Position numbers and translations under genes: made by a program. From Archegozetes longisetosus (Eukaryota > Arthropoda > Arachnida > Sarcoptiformes > Trhypochthoniidae): a stretch of 64,000 nucleotides of DNA. Below are positions 13,170 to 24,946 of the stretch, one piece after another. The notes under the pieces are model-generated. The model ran no database searches and was not told the origin of the DNA. It saw nothing but the letters and a program-made list of their open reading frames with translations. Where the stretch lies: positions 6,546,001-6,610,000 of the forward strand of contig JAEMBT020000002.1 of the NCBI GenBank assembly GCA_018873245.2, written 5' to 3'. Within the stretch, counting starts at the first letter, position 1; every line of letters begins with the position of its first letter.

Positions 13170-13343
13170 TAGGTACAAGAGAGTGATATGGTTACCATAA
13201 CAATATCATGCGATGCCTTGCACTTTCCTAGAATGACCTAACCTAACTAAATACAATGAATTTAGGTTATGTTATGTTAGGTAAAAGGAATGTTAGGCAT
13301 AGGAGAACAACGTTGTGGTAACCACATGATTCTCTAATACCTA
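13170..13343. mobile_element. MITE copy 1 of a TA-flanked family
   Basis: The ends are TAGGTACAAGAGAGTGATAT and, on the reverse complement from 13343, TAGGTATTAGAGAATCATGT; both continue with GGTTACCA. Inner segments with CCTAACCTAAC and its complement extend the hairpin. The end sequence TAGGTRTANAAAG with ATGTGG downstream is shared with the element at 15136-15328, so these are two members of one family. Confidence 0.6.
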
Positions 13344-13973
13344 AACGCTACATCAAGTATAGGTCGGGCTATAACCAATTTTGTTTATTGATTTATAAGC
13401 GATATAACACTCCATTACATGCATCACAATCACTTTGTAAAAGCCAATTCTAATCTAATTGTGAATTATTTTTCTATCCTGTGAGTGAATTTTCTTCGGA
13501 AAATTCAATTCATAGTATAAAAGCTGCTTAGAAATAAACTTCGATCATAAGCTAGGCATAGCCAAGAGCTTATGAAGCACTAAGACTTACTAAAGCATGA
13601 ATTTCTGTTTGACTCATAACAGTCATTGTTGAACCTGAAGGCTTTCTATTTTCTGCAAAACGTGTCAATTCTTATGTATATATACATTCGATAATGTTTG
13701 TTATGTCGATTGCATGATGTTATCTTCAAAGTGGAAACTCGATCATGCCTTTTGACCACTGTTAAATGTTTTGTCATTCAGCGATACCTCTATATATAGA
13801 CTATTGAATACCAATAAAAGCTGAGCATCAAACCATTGACAAGTCATAAAATTCAAATAAAATTAAATTGAATCAGACTCATAAATTTAAACTTTTTTAA
13901 ACTAAAACAAGTCATAAATCATCCCTATCACGTCCAAGTTTTAGCCTTCCCAGGCTAAAATTGTCAAATGAAA

Positions 13974-14200
13974 TGCTCAGATTAGTCGAGGCAAATTCTA
14001 ATCAATATTTAACACCTATTCATTTCTTATCAAACCTTCAATTAATGTTTAATGATAAGCAATCAGTTAACGCATCAAATAAATACAGTTTAAAGGTTTC
14101 TGCAACATCATTTTCAGCATAGACCTACACTCGAGTTTTGAAAATATATCCGGTAGTTATAGTCACCTAACCTCCCACTGGCTACGGCTGTATTAATCAG
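13974..14200 (+). repeat. Dispersed repeat, copy 1 (second copy at 39782-40015)
   Basis: The stretch aligns by eye with 39782-40015 in the same orientation. Shared landmarks are GCTCAGATT, CAATATT, CATTTCTTAT, CATCAAATAAAT followed by GTTTAAAG, TGCAACAT, and TTAAGTTTTGAAA versus TCGAGTTTTGAAA. Similarity is about 70-75% with indels. No open frame is kept in either copy, so this looks like an ancient non-autonomous interspersed repeat of unknown class. Confidence 0.6.
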
Positions 14201-15135
14201 TTTCAATGAGTGTAAATAAGTTGAAAATAGATTGTTTTTCACTCATTTGAATCTGATTCTAATTAATTCATGTTACAGTTCAATCGCTTTGAACGAGCAC
14301 ATGATTAGAAGTGCAGTTTTGCATAAAAATATACAAAAACTTCATTAACTAGCCAAACAAGTTTTTTGCGCTTTTAACTCAATCAAATTGTCTGTACACC
14401 GTTTTCGCTTCAAAGATTTGTTGAAAGAATACGCTCAGACACAACAACTAAGTTTTATAGATTTAAAGAATAAATAAATAACTCAAATTTTAGAAACAAA
14501 TAGTTTTTTAGGTGTTTTACGATACTTTGTCTTATATCTTCGAACTCGTAGTTAGGAAAAAATTAGTTCAAAACAAAATTACAGGAACTCATCTATAATT
14601 TGTAACTCAATTGTTTTGAGTCGTTCAATCGATTGATCGGAATGAAGAACTGTTCTTTTTCTCGTCAAATAGACTGATAATGGGCAACAATATGAAGGAG
14701 TTTGGGGCGCTATATTCCAATGCATTTAATAGTAGAATCATAATTCATTATTGAGATAACAACTAAAATCCATACAAAAGGAGACTTGAACAAAAAATAG
14801 TCTGCGTTTATCATGAACGAAGTTAACGAATTACTTAGATTGTGTGTCCAAAGTAAATTTCATATATATCAATCATAATAGCGACGCATCAAAACTGATT
14901 AAACTATTCTAAAGTAATATTGATGTCTCTTTTTGTTTACTCAATTAATATTTCTGCTAATGCTTAATTTAATTAAACTTCAACTCTTATTCAATGAACA
15001 CTTTTTCTCAAAATATTTTCTTCCCTTACAGTGATTGCACAACAAATTATGCTTTAATCAAGTTACCAAACATTTCTGAAAAGCTGAAAGCAGTAAATGC
15101 TCATTCTGTACTTCAATTTAATTTGAGCTAAGCAC

Positions 15136-15328
15136 TAGGTATACAAAGTTACGTGGAGCACTCAAATTTGCTCTCTACTCCTACGGCATGCGGCGCATCA
15201 TTTCCTTAACCTTTAGAGTGATAATGACTTAATCTAGTCGAGTTAGATCAGGTTAGGTTAGAATGGCTCGCACAATGTACTAGGAATTTAATGCATGTTC
15301 AGTGCTCCACATAGCTTTTATACACCTA
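15136..15328. mobile_element. MITE copy 2 of the TA-flanked family
   Basis: The left end is TAGGTATACAAAGTTACGTG then GAGCACT. The reverse complement of the right end is TAGGTGTATAAAAGCTATGT then GGAGCACT. The arms extend inward about 80 bp with lower similarity (CCTACGGCATGCGGCGC versus CCTAGTACATTGTGCGAG). It has TA ends, is about 193 bp long and carries no coding frame. Confidence 0.65.
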
Positions 15329-15970
15329 ATATTTAACTCTAATCAAGGTAAGTATAAAGTGTTTACCGCCAGAAGGTATAAAGAATTGATGCTTAAAGGA
15401 GTAGAGCCATCAAAGATATGTATTCATCCATATATTATATGCCAGATGTTTAAAGTTTATCTTTCCCTAAATTTGCCCTAATTATGCCAATGCTTTTGGA
15501 GCCTATCAATGTTTTAACACATAAACAACCAATGATTAACGCTATTATTGCGGATCAGTCCGTAAAATATGTTTTTGCTAACTTTTATTTATAACCATAG
15601 CATTTAGGAAAGGAAACTAAATGCTCTCGTACCTCATACATAGTTTATGAATAAATACATATATTTGATAGGTTTAGTAAGGAGCTATCTGACCTCTGTT
15701 TTCGTATTATAATAGACTGATGGTTGCTAGATCTGACATCTATTGTGATACTTTTTGTTATCAAATGAGATAACTCATTTTTGGTCTTTAAGCAAGAATT
15801 GATTAGTTTTTGCTAGCAACCCTATCAACAGATGTCATCACATCTGTATTTTTATTTTCAAAACATTGAAAACTTGTTATGAATTTTAGAATTTATTAAT
15901 TGTTGTATAAATCTTAATAAATAATTTTGCAAAAGATCTCAATTAAAATCTCAATAATAATTTAAAGGAA

Positions 15971-16714
15971 ATGTCAATAGAATTGAGCCCAAGCAATAAT
16001 GTTTATGTTAGACTCAGTTCAATACAACACTTAGTAATGAATTGTCTCATTCTTTTAAACAACTTGTCAATTATTCTAATTATTTCTTTTACTTCACAGA
16101 AATTGCCACAAATCTGTCTCTCATTGAGTTCAGTTGAAAATCGGAACGAAGATAAACCAAGTGATCAGCTCAAGAGAAGAGAATGCAATTCATGCCAAGT
16201 TATGCGGCGCTTACTTCTAGCCAAAGATATGGCAATCAATCGATTGACTGAAGATCGAGACCAACTCAAAGTCAAATTAACGCAAATTAATAACAATAAT
16301 ATTGAATTAACTCAACGACTGAAAAGAATCAGTTCCGAAAAACAAGACTCCACTAAAGCAAACCAAGAGAGCGACCAATTGATTGAATTGAGAGCAAAAT
16401 GTGATCAATTAGAAGCAATTAATAAGCATTTGAGGCAACATTTGAATACTTTGAGAAGTGTTTTCAACGAATTGCATAATTCGAGCGAAAGTAGTGGCAA
16501 TGAGAGGACAAACACAACAAATACTTCAACGATTAACACTTCTGATACGAGCAATAGATCAGCTGGTGATAAGACAACTAGCACTTTGACTGATTCCAAT
16601 ACAATGACAGCTAATACTAGTAATAATTTAATAATTGGAGCAAACAATTTAACAGAGTATGAAAGTTCTACCCAAACCTCAAAGTCTAGCTTTGATAAGT
16701 GGTATAACAAATGA
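15971..16714 (+). CDS. Unidentified coiled-coil protein with Ser/Thr/Asn-rich tail
   Basis: An ATG at 15971 (context GGAAATGTC) opens a frame of 247 codons. A stretch ending in a polypyrimidine tract and TTCACAG at 16099 looks strongly like an intron 3' end. A donor at 16001 (GTTTAT) or 16007 (GTTAGA) would remove 93-99 bp in phase, leaving about 214-216 residues. The hydrophobic segment in the unspliced frame is then intron, not a membrane segment. The core begins with RRECNSCQVMRRLLLAKDM and continues as a heptad-like coiled coil (RLTEDRDQLKVKL, LIELRAKCDQLEAINKHLRQ). After it comes a low-complexity Thr/Ser/Asn tail. I do not recognise the family. An AATAAA-like run lies at about 16875. Coding status rests on length, composition and the coiled coil. 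Confidence 0.65.
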   Translation: MSIELSPSNNVYVRLSSIQHLVMNCLILLNNLSIILIISFTSQKLPQICLSLSSVENRNEDKPSDQLKRRECNSCQVMRRLLLAKDMAINRLTEDRDQLKVKLTQINNNNIELTQRLKRISSEKQDSTKANQESDQLIELRAKCDQLEAINKHLRQHLNTLRSVFNELHNSSESSGNERTNTTNTSTINTSDTSNRSAGDKTTSTLTDSNTMTANTSNNLIIGANNLTEYESSTQTSKSSFDKWYNK

Positions 16715-16998
16715 CGAACCGGTAATCAACTCATAACAACAATTTAGATGAAATTCTTATTTTCAATCAACAAATTAGTTTTATGTCACTTCAAACTGAT
16801 AGAAAATCACAATTAATTCATTATATATCTTAATTAATATTACATTTGAATCACTGAATTTTATTTACACACAAAATAAATTACAAAACATCATAAAATT
16901 AGAAAATAAAAACGCATAACTATTTATTAATAACATTCCAAATAAATTATAATATGAAAAAAATATTCTAATATTGAATTGAGAAAAGATTTGGGACT

Positions 16999-17268
16999 AT
17001 GGATCGGAATGAAGAAAGTTTGGAATTTAGCACAATCTTCAAGATCAGTAGAGACTGTACAATTGAAAGCTTAATAATCCGTGATAGCGACAACAGAAGA
17101 CTGTATTTATGTCAACTAGCCTGTGATGCGCATCAATATTTTTCCAAAATTTCATTTCCAATTCGCTCTGGTCGTCATATTGAATATGAATTCACTCTCT
17201 TAACATCCTCTATATTATCATCTGTTGGAAAGTATGCCATCACTTCTGATGCTATCGAAGATTATTAA
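16999..17268 (+). CDS. Small hypothetical protein (89 aa)
   Basis: The ATG is at 16999 and TAA at 17266-17268. Local GC is clearly above the flanking sequence, and codons use a mix of third positions unlike surrounding AT runs, which suggests coding. The protein starts MDRNEESLEFSTIFKISRD and has no signal peptide, membrane segment or metal motif that I can see. It ends 127 bp before the 3' end of the convergent PRDM8-like gene and could instead be an exon of a longer gene. No family was recognised. Confidence 0.4.
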   Translation: MDRNEESLEFSTIFKISRDCTIESLIIRDSDNRRLYLCQLACDAHQYFSKISFPIRSGRHIEYEFTLLTSSILSSVGKYAITSDAIEDY

Positions 17269-17395
17269 TTTTTTGAGTGTACTATCAACTTTAGGCTTAG
17301 TTCAAGACTTGTGCCTAAACTTAGGTTAAAAACACGCTAAAACTCGTTCATATGTATGACTAGACAAACGTTTGATTAGTTGATTAAATTAAAAT

Positions 17396-18676
17396 TCATT
17401 GATGAGAAGTCATATGTCTGGTTAAATGATGTCTTTCTCTAAAGGTCTCGTGACAAATATTGCATCGAAGTTTCTCTTCTCTCTTCTTTTTCATGGGATC
17501 GACACCTATTGCGCTCTTATGATGAGAACGCATATGGTAAACCAAATCAGAAGTCATTCTAAACGTTGCGTTGCATTTGGCGCACCAGTTCGATGTCGGG
17601 AACGTCAGAGCAGCCAACGATGGCGGCAAATATGGCAGTAATGTGTTCGACACCAATGACTTTGTGCTCGAAGTCGATAGAGATGTTGGTAGTGGTGTTG
17701 GAATCGATGTCGGGATTGACATCTGAGGTATCATTGGATGATTGACTGAATGTGTTGTTGACGGAATCATTGAAGAAGTGGCCACTCGTTGGTAAATACT
17801 TGAAAAGTCATAGGGATTGGTGACAGAATTAAGTTTTTGATCAACTTTCTTGAACGCACTGGTAGGGATTGATGAGGAACTAATCCCGATTGATGTTGAA
17901 GACGTTGATGTGTTTGACTTTCGAATAGGAGGTGGAGATTTCGGGCGATGAAAAGCGCTCGAATTACTTATTGAATCACTTATTGAATCACTTTCTCCTG
18001 ACTTATCCGGTTCTACTCCATTTTTAGTGCGTTTATTAGAGAAACTCTCACTCGATTCTTCTCTGACTAGAGACGCGATATCGAAACCTCTTTTTTTCGT
18101 CAACGGAGGTTTATTCACTTGTATTTGCGAAGAAACGGGTGGGGTCTGTAGTGTTGGACTTAGTTTTTCGTTAGAAGGAGGAGGTATTGAGTCTATTTGA
18201 ATGCGTTTGGGACAAGTGCATAACATGTGAGATACAACCGGATTGGGATACATAAAAACTTCATTACAAAGCGGACAGAAGTATCGTGTGCTGCCATTTA
18301 TTGTACTCGAAGACGCATTCGGTAGCCTGACAGCTAACTCTCTACTGAACCAGGCGTAAAGTTTAGTTGTCTCATTCCTCTGCTCACACTCTGTATTTAA
18401 GTCAACGTTTTTTATTGCTTTGAAATAGAAGTTTCCATTTTTGTAAACTATTTTCAAGTTTTGCTCTTCTGAGTGACGCGCAATATCTATTTTAGCGAAC
18501 AATTCCTTTGATGGATTGTCATCATTTGCGCACGTATTATCGCATGCTTTAAATGAGAGCCAATGCATTGGATCCGAAAATGGACCGAATAGTTGTCCAC
18601 TCGATATGGGACTTGCTATGGTAGATGATGAGTTCTCAATGGCATTATCGCCGTCTGATTCACTTCCTTCAGTCAT
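17396..18676 (-). CDS. PRDM8-like PR-domain zinc-finger transcriptional regulator
   Basis: This is a single-exon frame of 426 residues starting with the ATG at 18676. A divergent PR/SET domain occupies about residues 30-115 (ARHSEEQNLKIVYKNGNFYF, then a strand ending LYAWFSREL). It is followed directly by an atypical zinc finger, RYFCPLCNEVF with His/Cys partners to CTCPKR, at about 131-157. A long Ser/Pro-rich linker has a basic LTKKRG patch and SPPP motifs. Two C2H2 fingers lie near the C-terminus: WCAKCNATFRMTSDLVYHMR (about 363) and LRCNICHETFRERHHLTRHM (about 402). The order PR, finger with CPKR, long linker, then these two fingers matches vertebrate PRDM8. PRDM8 is a nuclear repressor in neural differentiation; PRDM13 is the alternative. 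One oddity is a nine-residue polar insertion (CEQRNETTK) just before the last PR strand. Confidence 0.85.
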   Translation of the reverse strand: MTEGSESDGDNAIENSSSTIASPISSGQLFGPFSDPMHWLSFKACDNTCANDDNPSKELFAKIDIARHSEEQNLKIVYKNGNFYFKAIKNVDLNTECEQRNETTKLYAWFSRELAVRLPNASSSTINGSTRYFCPLCNEVFMYPNPVVSHMLCTCPKRIQIDSIPPPSNEKLSPTLQTPPVSSQIQVNKPPLTKKRGFDIASLVREESSESFSNKRTKNGVEPDKSGESDSISDSISNSSAFHRPKSPPPIRKSNTSTSSTSIGISSSSIPTSAFKKVDQKLNSVTNPYDFSSIYQRVATSSMIPSTTHSVNHPMIPQMSIPTSIPTPLPTSLSTSSTKSLVSNTLLPYLPPSLAALTFPTSNWCAKCNATFRMTSDLVYHMRSHHKSAIGVDPMKKKREEKLRCNICHETFRERHHLTRHMTSHQ

Positions 18677-19038
18677 ATCTCTACTACTTCAAACTTGTTC
18701 GTTGAACGTCTATGAATTGAGTCTTCTATTTGATCGAATTATAAGCGATATTATTTTTCAAATCTAAAAGAGATAACAAGACATATCTTATTGATTCATT
18801 TTTAACAATGCAGTTGTAATCTTTTGAAACAAAATATCCTAGCAGTTATAGCATATCTCTTTTCATCTACTTGTATACATTAAGTAGAGCTAACAACTCA
18901 AAGTAAAATAACTCCAGAAGGGTATCAAAGTATTTGTATATGTTGTATATTATGCCAAATAAGAATAAACTTGATAGACATATATGTTGGCGAATGAATC
19001 ACTACAACTAACTTAATGCAGAAAAGAAAAAGAATAGT

Positions 19039-19040
<2 letters not shown>

Positions 19041-19086
<46 letters not shown>
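19041..19086. repeat. (GA)n microsatellite
   Basis: An uninterrupted run of about 23 GA dinucleotides, 365 bp upstream of the PRDM8-like start codon. Confidence 0.97.
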
Positions 19087-19088
<2 letters not shown>

Positions 19089-20573
19089 ATTCATAGCATA
19101 ACATATTCCTATATTGTTCATATGATAGCAAAAACCCTCTGCTTTCAGTGGCAGTGCATAAGATGATGAGATGCTCTCATCTCTTTCCGCTCCGATTCGT
19201 TAATTTGCATTTGAAAGGAACATAATGTAGCTTTTATGCTAAAATCGCATATTGACAGTTACTGTTTCAGCTGAAATAAGAGTCGAGCGCTCTGAGCGTG
19301 ATCTCATGTTCGGACTCGATCATAATATAATTGCTGTGATTTATAGATTGACTTATTTTCGCCTATTTATTTATTTATTTATCATGTTTACTGCTCTATA
19401 AATTGTCTGCAACTAGGACTATCTTAAAGTGTTGAAGATAAACGAAGCCTAACTGGAAGAAAAGTTGAATTATCTCAAATTACGAAACAAGTACTTATTC
19501 ATTTGAAATCTAGTGGAACATCAATCTCTTAAGTTTAAGGAATAGCTAAAAATAAAATAAAAAGCTGAACGATAATCATACGAAAGGCTTTATTCATTAA
19601 AGTTTGATATATAGAGAGGCATAGGTTTACTTACAGTCAGCGCTATTCATATCAGTCGTATAAACCGATGATTTATGTCTAATGATAACTGCATACATAT
19701 TTATAACGCTATCCAAATATATATCACATAAGTTTAAAGGATATTTCGACTTTGTCTGACGATAAAAATAATAACAACTTTAGTCTCTGAAGCACAACTT
19801 ATCTTAATAAGCGTCTAGTGATTACATGAAACTTGCACACCACTTGCAATTACTATTAAGTTTATGTTGACCAATTTCAATTTAGATCCGGTTAATTCTT
19901 AAATTTTATTATCTCTAACATCAGCTCAATCGAACAGTTAATTGACAAAATCAAACAAATAACAAACAAAACTGCATCTAAATTGAATGCAAACAAAAAT
20001 GAATGAAAGGAACGAGTCTATAAAATAAGGATAAAAGGAAGTTAATGCTATGCATTAAGTCCTAAAAGCAGCACTTTTTATATCGAATGATGAAAAGAAG
20101 CTTCAACTTAGAGCCAGTACAGCAATAAGCACTCAGTACTATTGGAAATAAGGCTCGAAATAAGCTGAAACTGAGCAAAACTTTACGAGACTTGACAATA
20201 AATGCCAGCCAAATCCTATCAATTTTAGCAATACGTTTGTTCAAGTGTTCAACTCTTACTCACCCAAATGGTCATTGATGACATTGTTTCTGGATGTGGT
20301 ATCCACGCGGAAAGAAACCATCAAAGACAGTCGACAGTGAAGTGACGATAATATAAAAGTATAATACTCTAACTCAACAACTTATACGTGCACTAAACAG
20401 ATCAGAGAATGGTTGGGAATATGAGCTATGAGTCTTTTGAGAGGGAGAGAGAAAGAGACAGAACTAACACATGAGAATTGGAGACTATGGGAGAGAAAGA
20501 AGCGATAGGAGGAGCTGTTGGAGAGATGGCTTGCGTATCCAACCACTCAACAATAATACTAGCAATGCTACTA

Positions 20574-20662
20574 ATTCTACTTATTCTATAGCTTGCCCCT
20601 GATTCTACTTATTCTATAGCTTACTTCTCACTCTACTTATTCTGTAGCTTATTCTGTAGCTT
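20574..20662. repeat. Minisatellite, unit containing TCTACTTATTCTRTAGCTT
   Basis: Full copies lie at 20574-20594, 20602-20622 and 20631-20650, with a partial copy (ATTCTGTAGCTT) at 20651-20662. The period is about 28-29 bp, shortening at the last step. Confidence 0.85.
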
Positions 20663-22350
20663 CCTTCTGATTCCCTAAAGCAATCCACTTTAATATATTA
20701 TATGCTACGGTATGTCATACTTCCCAATACATTCTACTCTCTTTAATATTGCCATTAGGCATATGCTCCTTTTTACTATTCTCTTCTAACTACTAACTAC
20801 TCCGATCTTTAATTTTGTTTAATTTAGTTTTTATATTCAGTATAAAATTCAATTATTATTACTTGATTTTGTTTTGTCTAATGTTGTAATTATAACTTTA
20901 GATTATTGTAACTTTCAGTTCAACCAAATTAAATGGCATTATAATAGAAAGAAAAATTGTAGCAAATCTATCACAAGTTTAGATAATGGCTTTAGATGAT
21001 TGAGAGCATTGCGTTATGAGAGTATATGAAAATCATCTTGAGATTTAAAACATGCATTACATCGCCTTAAGGTTTAGCGATGCACTTCTCATTGCACTGG
21101 GGAGAGGGAAAAAAGTGAAGAAACACTCAGATGTGAGACGCATCAATGAGTTTTGTCACAACCAATTTTCTTATTTCCCTTCCAACTTAATCTTTACCTA
21201 AACTACTTTTTTTCTATCTTATTTGATTAATTGATGCCGATTTGGTTGGATGCACTTTGCTATACAGCTGCGACAATATAGCATTTGGGGACATCTTCTC
21301 TTACTTTAATTAACAACTTGGCCAATAAATCACAGACTCGATCACACGTTTCCATCCCCATCAGTTTCCATCCCCACTGGTTATGAGCCTGAAGATGAGC
21401 AGAACGCACAACCAGAGAATGGTTGGATCGTTTAAAGCAATTTTAGCTGATATAATATATTATTTAGTTATTTGGTAAATGACATCTGTTTTAATCAGAA
21501 AATGTGGTTGTTTAGCTAGTAAAAAAGCGCTAGAATGTTCACTCTTATGCTCACTCTTCGGCATGAATGGAGCCTCAACTAGAATGACAAAAGCGATCAT
21601 CGTAGTCATTGTTACTAATGAGACAGTTCTCCTTATCACTGCTTAAAAATGGCTTTTTTTTATCCTGCATTTCTCTCTGAATATACTTCAAATGGCGAGT
21701 TCTTTTCATCCTTGTTTTGCTTGCACTATGAAAAAACTTGGAGATCAATGCAATGCAAGTTTGCTTTAGTTGTTGGTTGAGACTGAATAAAGATAGAAAA
21801 AGAGAGGAGAGAGAAGAGCAAATCGATTTACAGTTTGCCAAGCAAGAGAGCTAACAACACAAGTTGAGCGGAAACAAAATCAGGAACATTTCTGCAAAGA
21901 ATAGACGTTGAAAATATGAAATTTTATTTGTTTGAATCTCCAATGTTTCTTTAGGCAAAGTCTATTTTTGGTCAACTGGTATCACATATGCTCAATAGGA
22001 AAAAGATTCGCAGCATATAAAATATGAAACCCTTAGGCATAGCTATCCAGAACACTATATACTTCACTCTAACTGTTTGTGTGCTGTGTATTCTGCATGT
22101 TCTGTAATATGTTGTATATTCTATATATTTTATATATCGTGTAGTTATACCAAGGAAGAGCATCATTCAGCGACAAATCGATGCTTCACTGGTATAACGC
22201 TTTGGCGGATAGAGTATTGAAGCACAGAGTGTATTACTGACGATGCAGTTGTGCTGAATTTATATTATATGTAACGAATAGAATATGGGGATGAGAGCAC
22301 AAGTCGCTATCAAGGGACGAATTTTAACAGATGTTTTCAAGAGCGAGCCT

Positions 22351-22390
22351 ATTGTAGCCCATTCTAGTCCATTGTAGCCCATTCTACCCG
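22351..22390. repeat. 20-bp tandem repeat, two copies
   Basis: ATTGTAGCCCATTCTAGTCC at 22351-22370 is followed by the same unit with a changed end at 22371-22390. The block is bracketed by direct copies of ACAGATGTTTT at 22328 and 22392. Confidence 0.85.
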
Positions 22391-24946
22391 ACAGATGTTT
22401 TTCCTGCAATACTTCACATCTTCCATAACACACAATAGACATAAACCTCTAATATCATCAAATCTAATCAATTCTAGTTTTAAATTAAATGGGAATCAGA
22501 TCTTGATTTGCCGTATTGGGTGCATATATGAGCTGAACACTGCTTAACCACAATTGAACCTATAGTATAACAATTGCACTCGAGTGCACTTTGTCTTACT
22601 CTCAGCACTTCTTTATCGTCTAAAATCCATTATGTGTCTATCTGTCATTGTCAACGGGTGGCCAACACAAAAAATATAATTACGATTTGTTTCGAGTGGG
22701 ATTTGTGCCCTCGCAGCTCTATTTCTAGTCTTATTTATCAGTTACAACACTTTATATTGAAAAAGCATTCAGTCAGCAAAGACTAGATCATCATTCGCAT
22801 CATCTTCTCATCCCAATGCGACACTTATCCAGAGATATAGGATATCAAAGGATATAAAAAAACACTTTTGATCACTTATTAACGTTATGGAAAATCTCAT
22901 TCCGAGTCAGTGTTTTGCTAAATTCATTTATCGATATTTATTGACAATGAAGGCAATGATAAGTTTTGCTCCTCCGCGTCTTTAGCATGTGTACTAACAG
23001 AGACTCAATATTGATCGCTCTTGTCGAACGCTGATATACATTGTGTCCCAATCTCTAACTGAACTTAGTTTCGCTATCCAACTCTCACTTGTATCTATGT
23101 ATATTCAGTTAAATAGAGTGCTTATTGATCAACACGTAATGGCAGTTGTGGGACTTTTTAGAGAAATAACACATTCTATTCCTTTCATGATGTTTATAGA
23201 CAAAAACTATGTCACAATCATTTGTGTGAACCATTTGCGAACAAAAATACATCTGTCTTTAGCAAATGAAAAGCAGTACTGTTCTTATCTAATAATATAA
23301 ACAACTATAAGACTAGCCTAACATCACTTAATCTTTTAACAATGAAGTTAATGTCGTTTCTACTAGAGTAGACATCTTAACCCATTCATATCAACTCTCT
23401 ATTTACTAAAGTAATTACGATCACTTCCTAATTCTATATTTTTGTCTAATTACTTATTGCTTCTAATTTTTACGTGTCTTTTATTTGTTTCATCGGATTT
23501 TTTATTATCTCGCCTTCGGATTAAGTGAGAAGATGAAAAGTCGGTCAAAACTTGGTGTCTTTTACAATCAAGTCAGGCCTATATTATTTATCTTATAAAA
23601 AGTGTAAACTAGATTCGGTTAATCAGTTTATTTCTGAATCATAAAGATATTTAGACCATCTTAGTTTTCCAATCTTATTAATTATGCAAAGTTAGTAACC
23701 ATTACTTGTTTGATAAAAAGAAAGCTGAAAATTTTCGTAATCAAAGTCTTAAGTTGTTTTCTGATCTGATCAAAGACTTCAATATTTCACTAAATGCTTC
23801 ATGCAACGTCAGCTAAGTAAAACTTGGTTGCTTAACAAAATCAACTAATGACCAGACATTTTTTATGAAAACGTCAATATAATCTTCACACAAATGCTTC
23901 AATTCATTTTATTAAGAATAAAACAATTTCGATTTAATCATCAATTTTGATATGACTCTAATTTATTCAAACGCCAGGATTGATTTGATGATTAACGACA
24001 TGAGTATTTGATACAAAACTTTTAAACTTATCATTTCATGCGGAAAGTGATTTAGTGACAGTTACTAATAATTTGAAAAGTTTTCAAACAATTATGTTTA
24101 GGTTAAGTTTGATAAAAGAAGAACAGCTTATAGTGCGAACACTCTTTCAAACTGTTTAATGTCTTATTTATCATGAATGAGCAAGATTGATTAATTTTTA
24201 CAATTTATTCACATCTCGCTGACGTAAGAAACCATTTTGTTTTAGGAACACATTTCAGACTATGTGCACATCCACAGTATTGTGACTTAAGTTGATTACA
24301 TAATTGTCCTGTCATACTAAGCTTTTTACACCTCCCCATAGATAGGCAAAAAACTTATCTTACTCTATCATTATTCTTTCTCATTCCTACTCAAGTTATA
24401 CACTCAAAAACCCAATAATCCACGGTAGCAACTAGAAGTGACAAGTCGTCATCAGACCATAATGTCAAACATATTAAGAAACTTATTGAATATTCAATAT
24501 GGTAATCAAAGCTAATTACAAATCAAATTTGGCAACAAGTTGATAAGCGTGACAGGCACACTGACACAGTAGCAGTACTTATCTCGTTGCTATCGCAGAT
24601 CGTTAAGTTAAGAAATTTATAAGCGATGCAATCTTATGCTTTATTTACAGTCGATTGAAGTGTTCACTCCAAATGTGACCAGACTTTGTGAAGCATAGGA
24701 TTCGTCTCTATTACAATCTCAATCTCTAGTGCATCTCCGACTTAGCTCTTATTGAACAAACTGAGTATTTGCATAGATATTGAATTTTAGACGGTTTTTT
24801 CATAATAAGCTATTTAACTGGAAATAACTAACCTGAGAGTAATTCGCAAAGAAATACATAAAAATAAAAGTATTATTAATTTGCAATTCATGATTCAGGT
24901 TTTTGTTAGTTAAAGATCAACTTGGATACAAAGTTTCTGGTGACAA

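Larger units (their letters stand above)
7745..15970. other. Gene-poor region with small inverted-repeat elements
   Basis: No gene is supportable over these 8 kb. Base composition is uniformly AT-rich and the few open frames (for example minus-strand 12304-12839) show no domain, no signal and no exon partner. The stretch holds several hairpin-like MITE candidates (9504-9633, 9805-9954, 13170-13343, 15136-15328), one copy of a dispersed repeat (13974-14200) and a small 24-bp direct repeat at 8299-8338. Confidence 0.55.
18677..24946. other. Gene-poor region with microsatellites and minisatellites
   Basis: I see no supportable gene in about 6.3 kb. It contains a (GA)n tract at 19041-19086, a purine-rich GA segment at about 20430-20510, a 28-bp-period minisatellite at 20574-20662 and a 20-bp tandem repeat at 22351-22390. 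The upstream part is presumably the promoter side of the PRDM8-like gene. Open frames here start mostly at TTG or are short and without domains. Confidence 0.5.

Noticed and set aside
13234-13282. CCTAACCTAAC-type motifs suggesting interstitial telomere (TTAGG) repeats
   Set aside because: They are short, irregular and form part of the arms of the MITE at 13170-13343.
21575-21841. 88-codon minus-strand frame
   Set aside because: It starts at TTG, is low-complexity Ser/Leu then Lys-rich, and has no domain or splice context.
22574-23300. Two plus-strand frames of 70 and 85 codons
   Set aside because: No motif, no ATG context or companion exons, and composition equal to the flanking desert.
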